A stretch of 23,164 bases of DNA from the NCBI GenBank assembly GCA_903890885.1, contig CAITCX010000491.1, positions 1-23,164 on the forward strand. The letters run 5' to 3'. The DNA is from an uncultured Dehalococcoidia bacterium. GTDB taxonomy: Bacteria; Chloroflexota; Dehalococcoidia; Dehalococcoidales; UBA3254. Below, piece after piece: positions 7,368 to 12,970 of this stretch. The notes beneath the pieces were generated by a model. That model ran no database searches. It was not told where the DNA came from and saw only the letters and a program-made list of their open reading frames with translations. Position numbers and translations under genes: made by a program. Every line of letters starts with the position of its first letter. Within the stretch, counting starts at the first letter, position 1.

Positions 7368-8739
7368 CAATGGAATAAAACTACCCATAATAGCTGGTTT
7401 AGCAGTTGTGATAATTCTCGTAGTTGCAGTTTTACCGGCTGTAAGTTGCGGACTTCATGGCGGAAATAATTGGGACTTAACCAGTGCCATTACATATTTA
7501 AACAATGCAGGATATACGGCATGGGCAACTGGTACCTTAACTCCTGGCGGAGTGCCGGTTGCACAAATAGATGGTACACTTGCTACCGATTCAGGTTTAA
7601 CGTATAACTCAGGTACAGATACCTTAACTACTACTAACCTTGTTGCTACTAATCTCTCGGTTGTTGACGGAGTTTACCTTGATACAGTAAATGGTGTAGC
7701 TGGAACAACTGGAACTATAGGTTCTTCTACTAATCCAGTTAATAATTGGGCAGATGCTAAAACTATACTAGCAGCTAAAAAGTTAAGCACAATCTACCTA
7801 AACGCACAAGATTATATTTGTACAGAAAATTTAACAGGTGTTCAGGTTATAGGTTTTTGGGGTGGTGGTGCATCAGCTATTACAAGTTTTGACTTGAATA
7901 GTAAAGTTTATACAAGATGTGTTTTCAAAAATCTCAACCTAGTTGGTACTGGTTCGTCTGGTGACTCATACGGTGTGACAAATGACCTTATTAGAACTGT
8001 TGACTGTGCATTTTATAGTGGTGCAGTCTTTGATAGACTGGACGCATATAATTGTCTAATTGATGAGGTGTCTGCGAAAGTAGGTTTCTTTTATAATTGT
8101 TATGGTGAAGGGACAAATTTATTCGGAAATATTACTGCTATAAATTATTTTGTAAATTTTTCTGGCAATATGGCTATATATAATACTAATTTAAATTCGG
8201 GTGTTCCTTTTACTCCGAGCTTCATATTTACTAATGGGGGAGGTAATATTTTTGCAGATGTTTCGTGTGACAAAGGAATATTAACCGTTATGGGAAATGG
8301 TTTTAATATAAACACTATTGATGCAGTCGGTATGACTGTAAACGACTTTACTGGTAATAATCAATCAGAAAAAGCTATAAATGTTATTAACGCTGTATCC
8401 GAAACGAATGTTCTTTATCTACATAATGCTACTGGCATAACTAAATTCAAAGTACATGACCTCGTATTAAAATGTGCAAACCCTAATCCAAACACAATAA
8501 TAATAAGACTCTATAAATTGGTTAATGGAATTCTTACAGTTACAAATTCATTTGTTATTTCAAGTGCAGGTGTATTAGTCAGGGGAGTATCAAGTGGATA
8601 TGCTAATTACCTTAGTCTTGATGATATGTTTACGAGGTCAGAATTATCTGGTGATGAAATTAAAATAACTGTACAACCCAGTTCTGGTACTTGTACTATT
8701 ATAGGGAGTTATGTAGTAAGTGCGATTGGAGGAACTTAG
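7357..8739 (+). CDS. Membrane-anchored, virion-fibre-like predicted beta-helix protein
   Basis: The product is 460 residues. Residues 9-29 form a hydrophobic segment (LPIIAGLAVVIILVV) ending AVSC at 28-31, which could be a signal anchor or, less surely, a lipoprotein lipobox. The stretch from about 68 to 120, including DSGLTYNSGTDTLTTTNLVA, resembles the repeats of phage tail-fibre and neck-appendage proteins. TNPVNNWADAKTI (125-137) resembles a phrase I associate with phage right-handed beta-helix proteins. Residues about 145-330 alternate short strands with Asn and Gly turns, consistent with a beta-helix, and the C-terminal 120 residues look like a beta sandwich. No enzyme motif is seen. 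It has no ribosome site of its own and overlaps the 42-residue gene. It may be a captured phage fibre displayed on the cell surface, or a surface adhesin. Confidence 0.55.
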   Translation: MESNNGIKLPIIAGLAVVIILVVAVLPAVSCGLHGGNNWDLTSAITYLNNAGYTAWATGTLTPGGVPVAQIDGTLATDSGLTYNSGTDTLTTTNLVATNLSVVDGVYLDTVNGVAGTTGTIGSSTNPVNNWADAKTILAAKKLSTIYLNAQDYICTENLTGVQVIGFWGGGASAITSFDLNSKVYTRCVFKNLNLVGTGSSGDSYGVTNDLIRTVDCAFYSGAVFDRLDAYNCLIDEVSAKVGFFYNCYGEGTNLFGNITAINYFVNFSGNMAIYNTNLNSGVPFTPSFIFTNGGGNIFADVSCDKGILTVMGNGFNINTIDAVGMTVNDFTGNNQSEKAINVINAVSETNVLYLHNATGITKFKVHDLVLKCANPNPNTIIIRLYKLVNGILTVTNSFVISSAGVLVRGVSSGYANYLSLDDMFTRSELSGDEIKITVQPSSGTCTIIGSYVVSAIGGT

Positions 8740-8806
8740 TCTTACACTTGTGACTCTGTAAATTAAACGAGATTGATAACAGTAATGGGGAACCAAAGGA
8801 TAATCA

Positions 8807-8854
8807 ATGAGAAAAATACTTAATATATTAATAGCAATTTTACAAGGGGGCTAA
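8807..8854 (+). CDS. Possible 15-residue peptide MRKILNILIAILQGG
   Basis: The ATG is preceded by AAAGGA with a 6-base spacer, a good start signal, and the frame closes with TAA inside the loop of the 8842-8869 terminator. The peptide is basic then hydrophobic. Codons 8-12 are the right copy of the 15-bp repeat. It is very short and may be only part of a longer gene cut at the cassette edge, or chance. Confidence 0.25.
   Translation: MRKILNILIAILQGG
8828..8842 (+). repeat. Right copy of 15-bp direct repeat
   Basis: Identical to 7141-7155. It directly abuts the strong terminator hairpin at 8842-8869, so the terminator lies outside the bounded block and may originally have belonged to coaBC. 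Confidence 0.6.
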
Positions 8855-8869
8855 GCCCCCCTTGTTTTT
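8842..8869 (+). terminator. Strong intrinsic terminator
   Basis: ACAAGGGGG pairs with CCCCCTTGT across a 6-base loop (CTAAGC), followed by TTTTT. It is the best terminator in the window. It ends transcription from the fibre-like gene and separates it from valS. Confidence 0.88.
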
Positions 8870-8939
8870 AAAGCAGTCAATCATACTGCATTTGGTTTTA
8901 GAATATTTAAAGTGAGTATTTCAATAAAAAGGAATTAAA

Positions 8940-11609
8940 ATGTCAGACGTTATTTCGCTTCAATCTGAAATGTCCAAGGCCTATGACCCATCCAAAGTCG
9001 AAGATAAATGGTATCAGTTCTGGATGGAGAAGGGTTATTTTAAACCCAAAATTGATCCGGCTAAAAAACCCTTCACAATTATAATGCCGCCTCCCAACGT
9101 TACTGGAGAACTTCATGTAGGTCACGCTTTAACTGCCACCCTGGAAGACATTATGATCCGCTGGCACCGCATGATGGGCGATCCATCTCTCTGGATTCCG
9201 GGGGTGGATCACTCCGGAATAGCCGCCCAGGTGGTTGTTGAAAGAATTCTTGCTAAAGAGAAATTGATGCGTTATGAACTCGGCCGGGAAAAATTCGACC
9301 TGCGCATGAAAGAGTGGGCGGCTAAGGCCAGGGCTTCGATCACTAACCAGCATAAAAAATTGGGGGTTTCCTGCGATTGGAGCCGCGAAGCCTATACTCT
9401 CGATCCTGGGCCCAGTCTGGCTGTCAGAACAACTTTCTACCGCCTTTATCAAAAAGGACTGATTTATAGAGGAGAAAGAATAACTAACTGGTGTCCACGC
9501 TGTTCAACCGTGCTATCTGACCTGGAAGTTGAACACAAAGACCAATCTGGACATCTCTGGTATATTCGCTATCCACTGGAAAACGGTCAAGACTATATCA
9601 CTGTGGCTACCACACGTCCCGAGACTATGCTGGGGGATACTGCGGTAGCGGTGAATCCTGGAGACGAAAGATTTACAGCATGGGTAGGTAAAAAACTAAT
9701 TTTGCCCCTCATAAACCGTACGATTCCCATCGTAGCCGATGAAGCCATCGATCTGGCTTTTGGTACAGGTGCAGTGAAAGTGACTCCGGCCCATGACCCC
9801 CTGGATTTTGAAATTGGGCAGCGCCATAAACTAGCCAACATCAACATCATGAACAACGATGCTACCCTTAATGACAATGCCGGTCCTTATAAAGGGTTGG
9901 ATAGATTTGCAGCCCGTCAGAAAATAGTTGAAGACTTGCAAAACCTGGGCTTGCTGGATAAGATTGTGGATTATTCCCATGCTGTCGGCCACTGCCAGCG
10001 CTGCCAAACCATTATCGAACCCCTGGCCAGTAAACAATGGTTTGTGAAAATGGCTCCACTGGCCAAACCGGCCATTGAAGTGGTAAAAGACGGGCGCATA
10101 AAAATAATCCCAGAGCGTTTTGAAAAGGTTTACCTGAACTGGATGGAGAATATCCGCGATTGGTGTATCAGTCGCCAGTTATGGTGGGGACACCGCATTC
10201 CTGTCTGGTATTGTCAGGATTGTGGAGAAATGATCGTCAGTATCGATGCCCCATCGGCTTGCCGCTGCGGCTCAAAAAAGATCGAGCAGGACAAGGATGT
10301 CCTCGATACATGGTTCAGCTCAGGACTTTGGCCGCATTGTACTCTGGGTTGGCCTAATCAGACAGAGGATTTGAAATATTTCTATCCCACAACGGTCATG
10401 GAAACCGGATATGACATTATTTTCCACTGGGTAGCCCGCATGATAATGATGGGTATTGAAAATATGGGCGATGTTCCCTTCCATACTGTTTATCTGCACG
10501 GTTTGGTGCGCGATGAAAAAGGCGAAAAAATGAGCAAGGTTAAGGGCAACGTACTCAATCCTCTGGATGCCATTAAAGAGTACGGCACAGATGCTTTACG
10601 TTTCGCTCTTTCTACCGGCACATCACCTGGCAACGATATGAAGATGGCCGCCAGCCGGTTGGAGTCCAGTCGTAACTTTTCTAATAAATTATGGAACGCC
10701 TCTCGTTTTGTTATCAAGAGCCTGGAAGGCAATCAAAAGGACTTATCGCTGCGTGCCAACCGCCACACGGTAGAGGACCGCTGGATATTAAGCCGTTTGA
10801 ATCGTACGACCATCAGCGCGACCCAGTTAATGCAGGATTTTCAATTCGGTGAAGCCCAGAGGCAGATTTATGAATTCATGTGGAGCGAATTTTGCGATTG
10901 GTATATAGAAATTGCCAAGATAAGACTTAAAGATGATAAAGCAATTTCACCGCTGCCGGTGCTGGTGCATACTCTTGAAACCTCTCTGCGATTGCTGCAC
11001 CCGTTCATGCCCTTTATTACAGAGGAACTATGGCAAACCCTTAAGCAAAAACTACCATCTAATGTTAACAACCCTGAGTCTATCATGATTGCGCCTTATC
11101 CGGCTGGCGATGTGAATAGTTTAGATCCGGAGGCAGAGCATATTATCGAGACTGTCATTGAAATTATTCACGTCATCCGCAACACCAGGGCAGAGCACAA
11201 AGTGGAGAACAATAAATCAATCGAGGCACATGTCTATGCCGGCGACTTGGCTAACTCTTTAAAAGGCTATTACCAGACTATTCAGACCATGACTCAAACC
11301 AATCCCCTCAATCTGTATAATTCCCATCATCCGGGTAAGTCTGACGATAATGACCTGGTTCTGGTATTAAAAGAGACTGAAGTAGTTATCCCTCTCACCA
11401 GCATGGTGGACATGGAAGTCGAAAAGATCCGACTGCAAAAGGAACTGGAAGAAGTAAAAACAAATGTCGATCGACTGGAAGTGCGTTTGAATGATGCTGC
11501 TTTTACCAGCAAAGCCCCTCCGGTGGTCGTCCAGAAGGAACGGGACAGGCTGGCAAGCAGTAAGGATAAAATGGAACGGCTTCAGCAGCAATTATCCCGT
11601 TTTAATTAG
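8940..11609 (+). CDS. valS: Valyl-tRNA synthetase
   Basis: Class I aminoacyl-tRNA synthetase that charges tRNA-Val, with an editing domain that removes mischarged threonine. It has 889 residues, typical for bacteria. The HIGH motif is HVGH at 59-62 in PPPNVTGELHVGH, and the KMSKS loop is KMSKV at 530-534. The CP1 editing region includes TTRPETMLGDTAVAV and KVTPAHDPLDFEIGQRH. Cysteine pairs (CPRC, CQRC, CQDC, CRC) suggest zinc-binding knuckles. The last 65 residues form the charged coiled coil typical of ValRS (KIRLQKELEEVKTNVDRLE). AAGGAA precedes the ATG. Terminators on both sides indicate a single-gene transcript. No T-box leader was seen in 8870-8939. Confidence 0.97.
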   Translation: MSDVISLQSEMSKAYDPSKVEDKWYQFWMEKGYFKPKIDPAKKPFTIIMPPPNVTGELHVGHALTATLEDIMIRWHRMMGDPSLWIPGVDHSGIAAQVVVERILAKEKLMRYELGREKFDLRMKEWAAKARASITNQHKKLGVSCDWSREAYTLDPGPSLAVRTTFYRLYQKGLIYRGERITNWCPRCSTVLSDLEVEHKDQSGHLWYIRYPLENGQDYITVATTRPETMLGDTAVAVNPGDERFTAWVGKKLILPLINRTIPIVADEAIDLAFGTGAVKVTPAHDPLDFEIGQRHKLANINIMNNDATLNDNAGPYKGLDRFAARQKIVEDLQNLGLLDKIVDYSHAVGHCQRCQTIIEPLASKQWFVKMAPLAKPAIEVVKDGRIKIIPERFEKVYLNWMENIRDWCISRQLWWGHRIPVWYCQDCGEMIVSIDAPSACRCGSKKIEQDKDVLDTWFSSGLWPHCTLGWPNQTEDLKYFYPTTVMETGYDIIFHWVARMIMMGIENMGDVPFHTVYLHGLVRDEKGEKMSKVKGNVLNPLDAIKEYGTDALRFALSTGTSPGNDMKMAASRLESSRNFSNKLWNASRFVIKSLEGNQKDLSLRANRHTVEDRWILSRLNRTTISATQLMQDFQFGEAQRQIYEFMWSEFCDWYIEIAKIRLKDDKAISPLPVLVHTLETSLRLLHPFMPFITEELWQTLKQKLPSNVNNPESIMIAPYPAGDVNSLDPEAEHIIETVIEIIHVIRNTRAEHKVENNKSIEAHVYAGDLANSLKGYYQTIQTMTQTNPLNLYNSHHPGKSDDNDLVLVLKETEVVIPLTSMVDMEVEKIRLQKELEEVKTNVDRLEVRLNDAAFTSKAPPVVVQKERDRLASSKDKMERLQQQLSRFN

Positions 11610-11624
11610 TTTCTCAGGTTACTT

Positions 11625-11659
11625 AAACTAACCACCTCGATCGGGAGGGGGTTAGTTTT
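11625..11659 (+). terminator. Intrinsic terminator after valS
   Basis: AAACTAACC (11625-11633) pairs with GGTTAGTTT (11650-11658). Inside, after one mismatch, CCTC pairs with GAGG around a 6-base loop. The stem runs into TTTT. It lies 15 bases after the valS stop. Confidence 0.8.
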
Positions 11660-11723
11660 GTCTCAAGTTTGCTTTTTCTTATCAACCCTGAACAATCGCC
11701 AAAGTGAGTCGTCTCAAAGTTAG

Positions 11724-11732
11724 TGCTATAAT
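11724..11732 (+). promoter_or_regulatory. Extended -10 promoter of the prs operon
   Basis: TGC directly precedes a perfect TATAAT (11727-11732), an extended -10 promoter. The -35 position (GTGAGT at 17 bases) is poor, as expected when the extended element compensates. The predicted start is near 11739, giving a leader of about 48 bases. Confidence 0.55.
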
Positions 11733-11745
11733 AGATTGGTAGTTT

Positions 11746-11763
11746 TAGTATCGCGAGATACTA
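11746..11763 (+). promoter_or_regulatory. GCGA-capped hairpin in the prs leader
   Basis: TAGTATC and GATACTA pair perfectly (7 bp) around GCGA, a GNRA tetraloop. It lies between the predicted transcription start and the GAGGGAG ribosome site. It could stabilise the mRNA 5' end or bind a regulator; no known riboswitch class is recognised. Confidence 0.45.
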
Positions 11764-11786
11764 GTTAATTAAGAGGGAGATTACGG

Positions 11787-12728
11787 ATGGAAGAATTAAA
11801 AGTATTTAGCGGCAATGCTAACCCTGCTCTGGCACAGGCTATTGTCGATTATCTTGAAATTCCGCTGGGTAAGAGTGAAGTATTCCAGTTTACCAATGGC
11901 AACACTTTTGTTCGCATTCTGGAAAACGTGCGTGAAAGGGATATTTTTGTAGTTCAACCGATTTGCGTACCGGTTAATAATAGCCTGGTTGAGTTATTGA
12001 TAATGATAGATGCTTTCAAGAGAGCCTCTGCCGGCCGGATTACTGCTGTGATACCCTATTATGGCTACGGACGCACAGATAAAAAAGACCAGCCGCGCGT
12101 CCCTATCACCGCCCGCTTAATGGCCGACCTGCTGACCGTGGCTGGAGCTAACCGGCTCTTAACAGTAGATCTGCATGCCCCTCAGATTCAGGGCTTTTTT
12201 AATATCCCTGTAGATGAACTGACCGCCTTAAATGTATTGGCCCATTATTTTTCAGAAAAGAAACTCAACGACAATCTGGTGGTGGTAGCTTCCGATATAG
12301 GTATCTCAAAAAGAGCCAGAGACCTAGCTGAAAAACTGAATGCGCCTCTGGCCATTATGGAAAAAAGACGTTTAGGTAATGCCGACCGCACTGAAACTCT
12401 CAACGTGATCGGAGAAGTTACAGGCAAGATGGCTCTAATTCTGGATGATGAAATAGATACCGCCGGTTCACTGGTCAACGTGGTCAATACCTTAATCGAG
12501 CGCGGCGTCCAGGGCGTCTACTCCTGCTGTACTCATCCTGTTTTCTCAGGTCCTGCCATCAAAAGAATAGAAGGCAGTCCAGTCAAAGAGGTCGTAGTAA
12601 CTGACACCATTCCGCTTGGCCCTGATAAAAAGCTGGATAAAATAAAAGTGATATCAATGGCGCCTCTGCTGGGCGAAGCCATTCATCGTATCCATACCGG
12701 TATGTCTATCGGCGCCATGTTTGAATAG
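11787..12728 (+). CDS. prs: Ribose-phosphate pyrophosphokinase (PRPP synthetase)
   Basis: Makes PRPP from ribose-5-phosphate and ATP for nucleotide, histidine and tryptophan synthesis. It has 313 residues, the usual bacterial length. Conserved features: VIPYYGYGRTDKKDQPRVPI near 88-107, catalytic His130 in VDLHAPQIQGFF, flexible-loop EKRR at 192-195, and the PRPP loop LDDEIDTAGS at 219-228. Several family positions are altered: the ATP-site FSDGE stretch is FTNGNTF (35-41), RQDRK is RTDKK, VSPDVGG is VASDIGI, and DDMIDTAGT is DDEIDTAGS. The catalytic residues remain, so this should be a working but divergent class I enzyme. GAGGGAG precedes the ATG. The gene lies 8 bases before the small DUF2007-like gene and is co-transcribed with secA. 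Confidence 0.92.
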   Translation: MEELKVFSGNANPALAQAIVDYLEIPLGKSEVFQFTNGNTFVRILENVRERDIFVVQPICVPVNNSLVELLIMIDAFKRASAGRITAVIPYYGYGRTDKKDQPRVPITARLMADLLTVAGANRLLTVDLHAPQIQGFFNIPVDELTALNVLAHYFSEKKLNDNLVVVASDIGISKRARDLAEKLNAPLAIMEKRRLGNADRTETLNVIGEVTGKMALILDDEIDTAGSLVNVVNTLIERGVQGVYSCCTHPVFSGPAIKRIEGSPVKEVVVTDTIPLGPDKKLDKIKVISMAPLLGEAIHRIHTGMSIGAMFE

Positions 12729-12736
12729 AGGGAAAG

Positions 12737-12970
12737 ATGGGTCGCACAGAAGTGAAACCAGAGGAAGTATTTTTAGCCCATGGTGAAGCCGAAGCCCAGA
12801 TCATCAAAGCCAAACTTGAGAGTTATGCTATTCCTGCCATGTTGATCTCTACCGCGGCGCCGTCGGTGCATGTTTTTGTTATGGATGGATTAGGGGAATA
12901 TCGTGTAATGGTACCCCATTCCCTGGCCGAACAGGCCAGGCAACTTCTAGAGGATGACGAGAATGTTTAA
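12737..12970 (+). CDS. DUF2007-like small protein
   Basis: A 77-residue protein resembling the DUF2007 family (putative prokaryotic signal-transducing proteins). The fold cues are an early VFLAHGEAEAQIIKAKLES (a strand then a helix where the family has exchange-type interfaces), a central strand PSVHVFVM, and a C-terminal YRVMVPHSLAEQARQLLED. The function of the family is not established; members often occur as small regulators or fused domains. GAGGGAAAG lies before the ATG. The gene starts 8 bases after prs and its last 8 bases overlap the preferred secA start, so all three are likely one transcript with coupled translation. It has no signal peptide and no cysteine. Confidence 0.65.
   Translation: MGRTEVKPEEVFLAHGEAEAQIIKAKLESYAIPAMLISTAAPSVHVFVMDGLGEYRVMVPHSLAEQARQLLEDDENV

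Larger units (their letters stand above)
7141..8842. mobile_element. Candidate acquired cassette between coaBC and valS
   Basis: A 1.7-kb block interrupts a run of housekeeping genes. It differs in composition: hand counts give 14 of 60 G+C at 8101-8160 and 18 of 60 at 8521-8580, against 29 of 60 in valS (10201-10260) and 36 of 60 in secA (13501-13560). It is bounded by a perfect 15-bp direct repeat and carries a virion-fibre-like gene with a coupled small membrane peptide. There is no integrase, transposase or terminal inverted repeat, so any movement must have used an enzyme supplied elsewhere, or homologous or illegitimate recombination. Confidence 0.5.

Noticed and set aside
8870..8939. 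Promoter for valS
   Set aside because: A TAGAAT hexamer at 8899-8904 is near consensus, but no matching -35 or extended element could be found, so it is not listed.
12954..12962. SecA start three codons upstream
   Set aside because: The GAGG site directly abuts this ATG, leaving no spacer, whereas it is 9 bases from the ATG at 12963.
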